Notes: a model not told the origin generated them from the letters alone. Counted from the first letter of the stretch, positions 21,503 to 28,792 are shown. The stretch is DNA of 64,000 bases from Pseudoalteromonas sp. H105 (GCF_001469215.1 NZ_LOFH01000016.1:1-64000), one strand, 5' to 3'. A program made the numbers and translations.

Positions 21503-22369
21503 TTAACTGCCCAAGTAAGCATAGGTTATTTTCAAACGTTCATGACCTAACTCTTGGCTAATTTGCTCACGAACTTTGGTATCGTGCTCATAATCAGTGG
21601 GCGACAACTCTCTTCTATGCGGGCCACCATCGGCAGGGCATTTCCAACCCGTAAGCTCTAAATAGCGCTCTCGAGCGTAATGATGACGCAGTCCGTGGTT
21701 TTTATTTAATCCAACTCGAATTGTTTCGCGGTCGTACTGTTCCATTTGTGACTTATAGTTTTTGTCAGGTTCGATAAGTGCGCCTTTAGTAACAGCTGCA
21801 ATATCACGAATAAGCTGTCGTTGAGATTCTTTTAAGATCGGAATTTTGCGGTATTTGCCACCCTTAGCCCATGAGCCTTTTATTTGCAGAGTGTTAGCGT
21901 CTATCAAAGCATAAGATAAGCTGAATTTCATACACTCCTCTTTTCTAAGCCCAAATTCTTGCTGCAAACGCAGGGAAAGCTTGATCAAGTCACTTTTGAT
22001 CTTGGCATGCTTATCCATGTCTAACGTTTTTGACTTGCCAATGGGGTTGTTGCGAACTCTGGGAATGCCGTAATCATCATTGCTGCGTGAACAGATATTA
22101 GGTTTACCTATTTTCTCAGCAATCCAACGCAAGGCCGCCATTCTGTTTTTAATCGTTTTTGGTGCTAAACCTTCATCTTGCCAACGCGTTACAAGGTGAT
22201 TGATATGTTTGGTTTTAAGACCTGATGGATCTCTTAATCTATAACCATGGCTTAGTAGCTGTGCTGCTGCAAGGTTTAAAACGTTGCTCCGGGTAGCTCT
22301 AGTACTAAAGCTGCTTTCGCGGTGTGTGTCGTTCACCATTTGGTGAAGACGATATCCTAATTGGCTCAT
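21503..22369 (-). CDS. Second tyrosine recombinase (Integrase_1-like, phage_int_SAM_2 N-terminal)
   Basis: A 288-aa protein unlike the main integrase. The N-terminal core-binding domain (to ~residue 105) includes HLVTRWQDEGLAPKTIKNRM. The catalytic domain has the Arg box FGLRKEE (Arg142), beta-hairpin Lys (KGGKYRKIPI, ~172-175), box II HGLRHHYAR (His225, Arg228), LGHERLK (His276) and the likely nucleophile Tyr285 in ITYAYLGS, at the usual +9 from the histidine. All catalytic residues are present. It ends three residues after the Tyr. The ATG follows GAGGAAC. Its 3' end abuts repeat copy 4. It may act on the palindromic repeats, or be a remnant of another element. Confidence 0.8.
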   Translation of the reverse strand: MSQLGYRLHQMVNDTHRESSFSTRATRSNVLNLAAAQLLSHGYRLRDPSGLKTKHINHLVTRWQDEGLAPKTIKNRMAALRWIAEKIGKPNICSRSNDDYGIPRVRNNPIGKSKTLDMDKHAKIKSDLIKLSLRLQQEFGLRKEECMKFSLSYALIDANTLQIKGSWAKGGKYRKIPILKESQRQLIRDIAAVTKGALIEPDKNYKSQMEQYDRETIRVGLNKNHGLRHHYARERYLELTGWKCPADGGPHRRELSPTDYEHDTKVREQISQELGHERLKITYAYLGS

Positions 22370-22784
22370 TTCATGTTCCTCATAAATTTAAAAAGTAATT
22401 TTGAAAGTATTGAGAAAAACACGAAACCGAAGACCAGGGGGCGAAACGCCAAAATAGGTAAGTTTTAAAGCCATATGAACGGTGCGTAACCGAGCATATT
22501 GTCGTAAGACATAAAGGCTAACTGGCCTAAAGCAACAAAGCTGAGCCGTGTGATTTCTGTTGAAATACAGCGCGAACTACTGTGGTTTATATTTGTGTTG
22601 TTTATAGTGGGGTGGTCGTGTGACCCATAATGCTGCGAGTGCAGCTCCTCAGGAACGTGTTGCGGGCAGTGAATACGCCCTTTTTCTTTATGCTCATTTC
22701 GAGCTAGTTCATAATTAAAATTATCACAGTGATCAGAGATTGCAACACCTTTTTGACGCGTTCAAATCTCCATCCCTCTTCTGG
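22370..22784. other. Gene-free region upstream of the second recombinase
   Basis: 415 bp with base composition richer in G and C than its flanks, and no convincing ORF on either strand. A short hairpin (GGGC at about 22665-22668 pairing with GCCC before a T run) lies inside it. It may be a long leader or a non-coding RNA. I cannot assign a function. Confidence 0.4.
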
Positions 22785-22890
22785 CCCTGCAATTTTTCAG
22801 GGTGGATTGGATGTCGAGGCATCATGAGCAGTAGCCTCGACGGGCGACTCTACGAGTCGTCCCTACCTCTTTCGAGTAGGGACGACTCGT
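22785..22890. other. Three consecutive inverted repeats, structured non-coding block
   Basis: Three hairpins in a row: CCCTG/CAGGG (22785-22789 and 22798-22802); GTCGAGGC/GCCTCGAC (22813-22820 and 22834-22841, 13-nt loop); ACGAGTCGTCCCTAC/GTAGGGACGACTCGT (22852-22866 and 22876-22890, 9-nt loop, 15 perfect pairs). They lie between the recombinase and the RelA/SpoT-like operon. Possible roles are a terminator or insulator for that operon, a small RNA, or a recombination or transfer site. A further 137 bp (22891-23027) shows nothing. Confidence 0.55.
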
Positions 22891-23027
22891 CACCAATATG
22901 TCTAAAAATACGTAAGTATTAAGCCCTAAAAGAAATTATTAAATAAAGATAATATGATTACGTTAATATTTTAGTTGGCAGTCTTTAGAGTTAGATATGA
23001 AATAGATGATAGAACTTTGTATCTAGC

Positions 23028-24017
23028 TTAACCGAAATCTTCTAGTGATACACCAATCTCTGCTGCTAGCATTTGGATTAAGCGACTGTCTAATGGCCAA
23101 TTATTTATAAGGGTTATTTTGTTTCTTTTTATTAGCCAATAAAGAAAAATTACTATGCTTTGGGAATAAAAAGGGTATTCATTTCTACCTTGCAAAATTA
23201 GTTCTACGATATGCTCATTTTTTTCAACAAAACTAGTCAGCTCACCAATAGTATTCTCGTTAATCAGAGTTTTGAATGCATCTAAGATTACGATTGAAGA
23301 TTTTTGTGCTTGAGTGCAGTTGAGACCAATTTTTGAATTATATAAATCATCTAAATGTTCTTGAAATGACAAGCTTTCCACCGTTCCACAGTTTAAAGAG
23401 TTATTTACTGTAGAAAAGAAATCATCAGTTGTTTCTATCAAAGCCATACTTTTAGCAACAGTCCGATGAACACTAGCTTGTACAAGTGTTTTCGCTTTAT
23501 AAACGGCATCATGAGTTAATTCAGCGTAAGCATGCTGTAACAATGTTCTAATCTGAATCTCGCATGGTGTGCCAGCAGATATATCAGTTCCATTATAATT
23601 GATATTATTTTTTGCTTTTACTACATAATGGACTGACTGATAAGTAAAAAGTAATGGCTCTTTATCCCTTTCACTTGAGAAATGTCGGCATTCTATAAAA
23701 TCCCAAAGACAACTTTTTTGTTTTATAACATTTGTAACTTCTTCTATATGTTCAACAAGTAGTACCACAAATCGGCAAGCAACTTTGTCCTCTATTTCAT
23801 CATAAGGATCTATATAACCTTTATCTCGATAAAAAGCTTTATCTATTAGTGAGTTTTCATCTTTTACTCTTGGATTAACTGGTTGTTTCAAAAAAGAAAA
23901 TAGATCATATCCCTTTTCCTTAAGGGTCGAATTAATCTCTGACACAACAAAATCACCCCATGTTTCATACATGGGGCGTTCTTCATTCCATTTAGATAAA
24001 AACTCTTTTTCATTCAT
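23028..24017 (-). CDS. Stand-alone RelA/SpoT-like nucleotide synthetase
   Basis: A 329-aa protein. The N-terminal ~175 residues have the RelA/SpoT synthetase pattern: Arg50 in NPRVKDENSLIDK, Asp77 and Arg82 (EDKVACRFV), YQSVH (126-130) for guanine stacking, and the catalytic-type Glu153 in CEIQIRT (152-158), then HAYAELTHDAVYK. The usual Gly of GYQS is Thr125 and the Gly of D-x-x-G-x-R is Ala80. There is no HD hydrolase domain, TGS or ACT. The C-terminal ~150 residues match nothing I recognise. Its ATG overlaps the stop of the upstream gene by 4 bp. Products could be (p)ppGpp or another pyrophosphorylated nucleotide or RNA. It is probably the signal or toxin component of the operon. Confidence 0.85.
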   Translation of the reverse strand: MNEKEFLSKWNEERPMYETWGDFVVSEINSTLKEKGYDLFSFLKQPVNPRVKDENSLIDKAFYRDKGYIDPYDEIEDKVACRFVVLLVEHIEEVTNVIKQKSCLWDFIECRHFSSERDKEPLLFTYQSVHYVVKAKNNINYNGTDISAGTPCEIQIRTLLQHAYAELTHDAVYKAKTLVQASVHRTVAKSMALIETTDDFFSTVNNSLNCGTVESLSFQEHLDDLYNSKIGLNCTQAQKSSIVILDAFKTLINENTIGELTSFVEKNEHIVELILQGRNEYPFYSQSIVIFLYWLIKRNKITLINNWPLDSRLIQMLAAEIGVSLEDFG

Positions 24018-25099
24018 TCTTGAGATACAATATTGTCTTTAACTAATATATTAGTCCAATTTACAGGATTACCGTTACTATCTTCAGAGATTGTTTCAAT
24101 TTCAACCAGTTCTTGAAAAACTTGTGATGGGGCGGAAACTTTTACATGTTTACTAAATGATAGCTTACGTGTTTTTAAGTTACTTTCAATATGTTTAATA
24201 TCTTTAGCAAAGGCGCTGGTTGGTAAGTCTTTATCTTCTAAGAAGTTAGTAAAAGAATCTCTAATACTTTCTTCAAAATGTCGGCCTGCAAATTCTACAG
24301 GGCTAATAGAATCTGAATTTTCTCGTAAATATGAATTTAATGAATTTCTTATATCGTAACGCTCTTCTTCCGTAACATCTAGTTCCTGAATGAACTCGCA
24401 GGTGGCATCATAAAATTCCTTTGTGGTTTTGGCACTGCTTTCTGGGTAACCAAACCCTAAAAAGTTTGCATAAAAATAACGGGCAGCGGCTTTACCATCG
24501 GTTTGACTTATTTGAGTATCACAAACTAAAGCATCCCATTTACTATTTAAATCACCATCAGTATCTAATTCTCCTTTTTCAAAGAAACCAGCTGTTTTAT
24601 AAAGTTTTGTAGCAGGAGTTAACAGTGCTTCTTCGATGTATTCTAATGTTATTTCGTTACTGTTTTCATTAGTAAGCTTTTGATATGCACTATAGATCTC
24701 AGCTTTCATTATACCTACGAATTTTTTTGGTGTTGCTCCGTATGTACCGCTAAAAACAACAACTATTCCGCCAGGGATATTTCTTTTCGTTTGGGCATCA
24801 GCGAGCTTGTTAGCTAAATTATATGATAACTGAACATACTCATCGCTGATTTCTGTTTCAGATAGCTGATTCACGATATAGGGCGTATCAGTTTGTTCTT
24901 GATTAATGATCGTCATTTCTACTGCTTTTGACTCTGCACCTAATGCATCAATAACACGAGATTTAAAGGTGAGCATGGCGTCAGCATCAAAGTTAATAAA
25001 ATCAAAACTTTGTTTAGGTGATATCTTGTTCCCATCAGGATCTCGCTGGTAAATTTGATGGATAATAATTTTATTAATTTGTAAATTTATAATATTCAT
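24014..25099 (-). CDS. 37-kDa nucleoid-associated protein, NdpA/YejK-like
   Basis: A 361-aa protein. The N terminus (NLQINKIIIHQIYQRDPDG) and overall length match the NdpA/YejK family (usually ~335 aa), whose E. coli member binds the nucleoid. Other segments such as SYNLANKLADAQTKRNIPGG fit but are divergent. No membrane segments. I use the ATG at 25099; a TTG at 25111 is possible. It is the middle gene of the operon, 20 bp after the SLATT-like gene and overlapping the synthetase gene. Inference: a DNA-binding sensor or regulator of the synthetase. Confidence 0.7.
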   Translation of the reverse strand: MNIINLQINKIIIHQIYQRDPDGNKISPKQSFDFINFDADAMLTFKSRVIDALGAESKAVEMTIINQEQTDTPYIVNQLSETEISDEYVQLSYNLANKLADAQTKRNIPGGIVVVFSGTYGATPKKFVGIMKAEIYSAYQKLTNENSNEITLEYIEEALLTPATKLYKTAGFFEKGELDTDGDLNSKWDALVCDTQISQTDGKAAARYFYANFLGFGYPESSAKTTKEFYDATCEFIQELDVTEEERYDIRNSLNSYLRENSDSISPVEFAGRHFEESIRDSFTNFLEDKDLPTSAFAKDIKHIESNLKTRKLSFSKHVKVSAPSQVFQELVEIETISEDSNGNPVNWTNILVKDNIVSQE

Positions 25100-25119
25100 T
25101 TTTATTTTCAACGTCCTAT

Positions 25120-25572
25120 TTATGACTTTTTATGCTCTAACTTTTGAGAAGAGAGAACAATACTCTTCCATGCATTTTGATCAATCTCCCAAATTTTTTG
25201 GTATTCTTCGAATAGATCGTCAATTTTTTGATTGTTTTTTGATTTTCGAAAGTCTAACTCATTTTTTAATTGATAAAGACTCAGAAGTGTTATTTTTTGT
25301 CTAACCCATAACTTCTTGTAATCAAATAAAACTCCCCAACCATTTATAATTGTTAATAGAGCTCCAACTATGAGTGCTAAGTTTTTCTGTAGTTGAGTAT
25401 TTTCATTAGATACATCAAAACCTAAGATTAGTGTTATGAGTGCTCCCAAAATTATTGAGAGCCCATTTATTAAACCTGTTTTAAACTTATTTTTTTTTGA
25501 TTTTTTTTTGATAATAGTAATGCTTGACTCTAGTACACTACTAAAGAAATCTTTTTTATTATTTTGTTCCAA
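25120..25572 (-). CDS. Two-TM SLATT-like membrane protein, putative effector
   Basis: A 150-aa protein. A basic N terminus is followed by two adjacent membrane helices (about residues 34-51 and 64-84) separated by a short loop. A cytosolic helical segment beginning FDYKKLWVRQKITLLSLYQL comes next, then a charged coiled coil. This is the layout of the SLATT (SMODS- and SLOG-associating 2TM) effector domains. The start is a TTG at 25572: an in-frame stop lies two codons upstream and no ATG follows near the N terminus. GGAA lies upstream at workable spacing. First gene of the operon. Confidence 0.6.
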   Translation of the reverse strand: MEQNNKKDFFSSVLESSITIIKKKSKKNKFKTGLINGLSIILGALITLILGFDVSNENTQLQKNLALIVGALLTIINGWGVLFDYKKLWVRQKITLLSLYQLKNELDFRKSKNNQKIDDLFEEYQKIWEIDQNAWKSIVLSSQKLEHKKS

Positions 25573-25720
25573 AATTTATGTTCCGATGTATCTGCAAATT
25601 AATAGAGTAAACTTCATGATCTAGACTAAAGTTACACAATAGATTAATACTATATAAAAACTATCGATAACAGAAGTTTATCTATAAATAAACCACTCCT
25701 TTCAAATCCTGTAAAGCCAT

Positions 25721-25866
25721 AAATCGGAACCCCGCAAGCGGGGCCCCCTTGCTTCGCAACCCTTCGGGCGATTTCTAGCTTGACTGGCTTTTCTCTGCGT
25801 AGTGAAGGTTATCCAAGAGGTATGCGGCGCTCTGAGTGGCAAGCACTCGACGCTTTCACACCTCTT
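25721..25866. other. Multibranched structured element between integrase and SLATT operon
   Basis: In 25721-25774 a 6-bp outer stem (AAATCG at 25721-25726, CGATTT at 25769-25774) encloses three hairpins: CCCCG/CGGGG (25730-25743), TTGC/GCAA (25749-25759) and CCC/GGG with a TTC loop (25760-25768). A second module has a 7-bp outer stem AAGAGGT/ACCTCTT (25815-25821 and 25860-25866) with inner GAGTG/CACTC (25834-25838 and 25844-25848). It is flanked by two copies of ACTGGCTTTTC (25783 and 25874). No gene is supported in 25573-25980. Candidate non-coding RNA, replication origin or transfer origin. Confidence 0.5.
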
Positions 25867-25944
25867 CGATACAACTGGCTTTTCAAATAAAAGCGGGGAA
25901 AGAGGGAAGGCAAATAAATTTATATTTATATGTTTTTATTATAT

Positions 25945-25968
25945 TTTCCCAGTTTCCCATATTTCCCA
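25945..25968 (+). repeat. Three tandem TTTCCCA repeats
   Basis: TTTCCCA occurs at 25945-25951, 25953-25959 and 25962-25968, with 8- and 9-bp periodicity, just downstream of the integrase stop codon. The same motif clusters upstream of the HTH and DUF927 genes. Confidence 0.6.
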
Positions 25969-25980
25969 ACCTAATATCCT

Positions 25981-27114
25981 TTATTGAAATAGGCTAGGTA
26001 AGGTGGTCATCGCCTCTTTTCGCTTACGATCTATGATGTCTGTATAGATTTGTGTTGTTTTTAACTCTGAATGACCAAGCAATTTTGAAACGGTATAAAT
26101 ATCGACATCATTAGTTAGCATACGTACAGCGAATGTGTGTCTCGCACAGTGAAAGGTAATGTGCTTTGTAATCCCCGCTCTGAGCATCCACTGTGTTAGG
26201 GCAACATTTGTATAGCTTGAGTATCTTAAACCTTTAAAAACACGTTCATGGGCTTCTCCTGGCGAATCTAAAAGCATAGTGGCATCAGATGGAAGGTATA
26301 AGTACTGAAGTTGCCCTGTTTTAATGTGATTAAAAGTTGCTCGTGGATCTATCATTGTGAGTTTTTCCCACGTTAGCTTTTGAATATCACTCCAGCGCAT
26401 ACCTGTGAGGCATCCGAATAAGAATGCTCGCTTCAGTACATCATACCGGCACTCTGTTTTATAAAGTGCAGTTACTTCTTCCTCTTCTAAGTAATTACGA
26501 GGGTTTTGTTCTATCTTGATGCTTTTTACTTCGTTTACAGGATTTCGGCGAATAATGCCTTCGTGAAATGCTTTGTTTAAAGCCGCTCTCACTTTATTGA
26601 AATAGCATGATGTAGTATTTGAAGAAAGTAGCTTATCTGATTTTGTTCGTGCATGTTTTATTAGGTATGTTCTGAACCCAAGTAATACATCAGCATCGAA
26701 GTCAGCAAAGGATAAAGGGTTACCCTCACAATATCTCTTTAGATGCATTAACGATGATTCCCACAATGATACGTTTGATGGGCTATCAGTGTGCTCTTTG
26801 TCATTAATTATTTGCTGCATGTAGCTATAAAAGCTTTCTTGCTGTTTTTCTGAGTCTTCAAAGTGGTGCTTGTTGTTAGCTAAATCGACAATCGCTTGCG
26901 CTCTTATCTTTTCTGAAATATCTAAGGTCTTTTTATTGTGGTCACGTTGGAACTTGTCCTTAGGGTTGGCATAAATGAACAAGTCCATTGATTGTCTTTT
27001 ACGGCGTTTAACTCGTTTGCCGTTTTCGTTTAGGTAAGAACCATAATTTCTGGTTAATAGTAGTTGTTGGCGGCCTGTGCTATCAGGTGACTTTTTCTCG
27101 ATAGTTAATTTCAT
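25981..27114 (-). CDS. int: Site-specific tyrosine integrase of the island
   Basis: A 377-aa tyrosine recombinase. It has an N-terminal arm-binding domain (residues ~1-85), a SAM-like core-binding domain (~90-190) and a catalytic domain with Arg240 (TGMRWSDIQKLTW), Lys265 (HIKTGQ), box II FHCARHTF (His322, Arg325), LLGHSELKTTQIYTDI (His348, Tyr357). The Arm and SAM_5-like style and the wording of these boxes resemble integrases typical of Bacteroidota elements. The ATG at 27114 follows AGGAAG; a longer frame to 27183 lacks a better start. It lies directly downstream of mnmE in the same direction, so readthrough is possible. It presumably recombines the 17-bp cores. Confidence 0.93.
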   Translation of the reverse strand: MKLTIEKKSPDSTGRQQLLLTRNYGSYLNENGKRVKRRKRQSMDLFIYANPKDKFQRDHNKKTLDISEKIRAQAIVDLANNKHHFEDSEKQQESFYSYMQQIINDKEHTDSPSNVSLWESSLMHLKRYCEGNPLSFADFDADVLLGFRTYLIKHARTKSDKLLSSNTTSCYFNKVRAALNKAFHEGIIRRNPVNEVKSIKIEQNPRNYLEEEEVTALYKTECRYDVLKRAFLFGCLTGMRWSDIQKLTWEKLTMIDPRATFNHIKTGQLQYLYLPSDATMLLDSPGEAHERVFKGLRYSSYTNVALTQWMLRAGITKHITFHCARHTFAVRMLTNDVDIYTVSKLLGHSELKTTQIYTDIIDRKRKEAMTTLPSLFQ

Positions 27115-27130
27115 AATAACTTCCTCTTTG

Positions 27131-27286
27131 GTGGACCAATAGTGGCCCACATCAAAGAAGTAGGTGGGCCGTTCAAGACCCATATTATGAAACTAAAGGA
27201 AACTATTGAAAGATAAAAAAGTTATTAAATGTATGAATAAATTAGGTTTTTTAACTTAAGTTGGATGTTTGTTTCCTTTAGTTTAC
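27131..27286. repeat. Integrase arm-type repeats, right end
   Basis: This stretch contains GTGGACCAA (27131-27139), GTGGCCCAC (27142-27150), GTGGGCC (27164-27170), AAACTAAAGGAAA (27190-27202) and the perfect inverse of GTAAACTAAAGGAAA (27272-27286). The counterparts at the other island end are at 17749-17810. The two AAACTAAAGGAAA copies here are inverted and could also form a hairpin downstream of mnmE. Confidence 0.6.
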
Positions 27287-27289
27287 CTT

Positions 27290-27306
27290 GTTATTTACCA
27301 ATACAA
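27290..27306 (-). repeat. Attachment-site core at the mnmE end
   Basis: On the minus strand it reads TTGTATTGGTAAATAAC, which is the last mnmE codons (TGT ATT GGT AAA TAA, Cys-Ile-Gly-Lys-stop). Its partner is at 17691-17707. Confidence 0.88.
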
Positions 27307-28655
27307 AATGAGCTGAATATTTTGCCAAGCAAATCATCAGAGGTAAATTCACCGGTTATTTCATTTAGGTAATGCTGGGTTAAACGTAGTTCTTCGGCGA
27401 GTATTTCACCGGCTATATGCATCTCTAATTGCTCTTTACCGGTATGTAAATGATGGGCGGCGTTGTCTAAGGCATCTAAATGACGACGACGTGCCATAAA
27501 ACCACCTTCACTTGCGCCATCAAAACCCATGCACTCTTTCAAGTGGTTACGCACGAGCTCTATCCCTTCTGCATTTTTGGCACTTAGGCTTATCACTGGA
27601 TATTGCTGCATGTCACTAATGCCGACAGTATCGCCAGATAAGTCGGCTTTATTACGAATTACCGTCACGCCCATACCATCAGGTAGTTTTGCCATAAATT
27701 CAGGCCATATAGCGTGTGGATCGGTATCGGCTGTATCGGTACCATCAAGCATAAATAACACGCGATCAGCTTGGTTTATTTCATCCCACGCGCGCTCTAT
27801 GCCTATTTGCTCCACTCGGTCAGGACTTTCTCGAAGGCCTGCAGTATCTATGATGTGCAGTGGCATGCCATCTATGTGGATATGCTCACGTAATACATCT
27901 CGTGTGGTGCCTGCAATCTCAGTCACAATAGCGGCTTCACGTCCTGCAAGGGCATTAAGTAAGCTTGATTTACCTGCGTTAGGACGACCAGCTATAACAA
28001 CACGCATGCCTTCTCGCATAATACTGCCTTGCTTGGCTTGATTGGTTACGTTGTTGAGTTGCTCAATAATGGTGTTTAAATCACCAGAGACTTTACCATC
28101 AGATAGAAAATCGATCTCTTCATCAGGAAAATCAATCGCTGCTTCAACATACATGCGCAAGTGAATGACTTTTTCGACGAGGGTATCAATATGCTTTGAA
28201 AACTCTCCTTGAAGCGATTGTAATGCGCTTTTTGCCGCTTGTTCACTCGTGGCATTTATTAAATCAGCAATGGCTTCTGCCTGGGTTAAATCCATTTTAT
28301 CGTTCATGAAGGCGCGTTCTGAAAATTCACCCGGCTTGGCAAGTCTTACACCGTCAATCTGGCTTATTTCCTTTAGAAGCATATCCAGTACGACTGGGCC
28401 GCCATGACCTTGTAGCTCCAGTACGTCTTCACCGGTAAATGAATTTGGACCCGCAAAGAAAATAGCAATACCTTGGTCAAGTTGTTTACCTGCAAGGCTA
28501 TTAAAAGGCACATAATCGGCATAGCGTACTTTGGGGCAACGACCAATAATATGTTCTGCAACATGCTTTGCTAAGCTGCCTGAAACGCGAATAATGCCTA
28601 CACCACCACGTCCTGGTGCGGTTGCTTGGGCTGCAATTGTGTCTTGATTGATCAT
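27291..28655 (-). CDS. mnmE: tRNA modification GTPase MnmE
   Basis: Partner of MnmG in U34 modification of tRNA wobble positions. The 454-aa protein (same length as E. coli) has an N-terminal formyl-THF-binding domain ([20 protein letters not shown]), a G domain with [22 protein letters not shown] and NKAD, and the C-terminal active-site motif CIGK with Cys451. The reading frame is intact although the island is inserted exactly at these last codons. It is last in the rpmH-rnpA-yidD-yidC-mnmE cluster. Confidence 0.98.
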   Translation of the reverse strand: MINQDTIAAQATAPGRGGVGIIRVSGSLAKHVAEHIIGRCPKVRYADYVPFNSLAGKQLDQGIAIFFAGPNSFTGEDVLELQGHGGPVVLDMLLKEISQIDGVRLAKPGEFSERAFMNDKMDLTQAEAIADLINATSEQAAKSALQSLQGEFSKHIDTLVEKVIHLRMYVEAAIDFPDEEIDFLSDGKVSGDLNTIIEQLNNVTNQAKQGSIMREGMRVVIAGRPNAGKSSLLNALAGREAAIVTEIAGTTRDVLREHIHIDGMPLHIIDTAGLRESPDRVEQIGIERAWDEINQADRVLFMLDGTDTADTDPHAIWPEFMAKLPDGMGVTVIRNKADLSGDTVGISDMQQYPVISLSAKNAEGIELVRNHLKECMGFDGASEGGFMARRRHLDALDNAAHHLHTGKEQLEMHIAGEILAEELRLTQHYLNEITGEFTSDDLLGKIFSSFCIGK

Positions 28656-28748
28656 GCTAATAATTTGCCAATTAAATGAATAATGATATGTGCGTATTGT
28701 AACCTATGGATTTATTTGTAGCGAATAGCAGTGGTGAAAAACAGGCAA

Positions 28749-28775
28749 TAAAAAAGGCGACCTAAGTCGCCTTTA
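28749..28775 (-). terminator. Terminator after yidC
   Basis: AAAGGCGAC, loop, GTCGCCTTT with an A run on the 5' side (T run on the minus strand), between yidC and mnmE. Confidence 0.75.
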
Positions 28776-28792
28776 TATAAGTAGTGGCTAAG

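Larger units (their letters stand above)
17691..27306. mobile_element. 9.6-kb integrative element inserted at the 3' end of mnmE
   Basis: The element is bounded by 17-bp direct repeats (16 of 17 identical). It carries a tyrosine integrase next to mnmE, an HTH/excisionase-like gene at the other end, a DUF927 ATPase, a second recombinase, small-gene cassettes and a three-gene RelA/SpoT-like operon. No conjugation genes, relaxase or recognisable phage structural genes are visible. It is therefore best called an integrative (possibly mobilisable or satellite-like) island. Confidence 0.88.

Noticed and set aside
22400-22700. Group II intron or retron RNA
   Set aside because: Some structure and short motif resemblances, but no domain V, no reverse transcriptase and no clear boundaries.
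22750-22790. tRNA 3' end (GTTCAAATC T-loop-like string)
   Set aside because: The flanking bases do not pair as a T stem, and no acceptor or anticodon arm is visible.
22740-22922. 60-aa plus-strand ORF
   Set aside because: It runs straight through two inverted repeats, has no ribosome-binding site and no family-like composition.
23028-24017. Housekeeping RelA or SpoT
   Set aside because: Too short (329 aa), without HD, TGS or ACT domains, and located within a mobile island operon.
25721-25774. tRNA gene
   Set aside because: Four-stem layout but only 54 nt, with no T-loop consensus, no anticodon loop of 7 nt and stem lengths that do not fit.
25802-25987. 61-aa plus-strand ORF
   Set aside because: It overlaps the structured element and the TTTCCCA repeats, runs into the end of the integrase gene, and lacks a convincing start.
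17691-27306. Prophage
   Set aside because: No terminase, capsid, portal, tail or lysis genes; only integration, regulatory and ATPase genes. A phage-satellite nature is not excluded but has no positive evidence.
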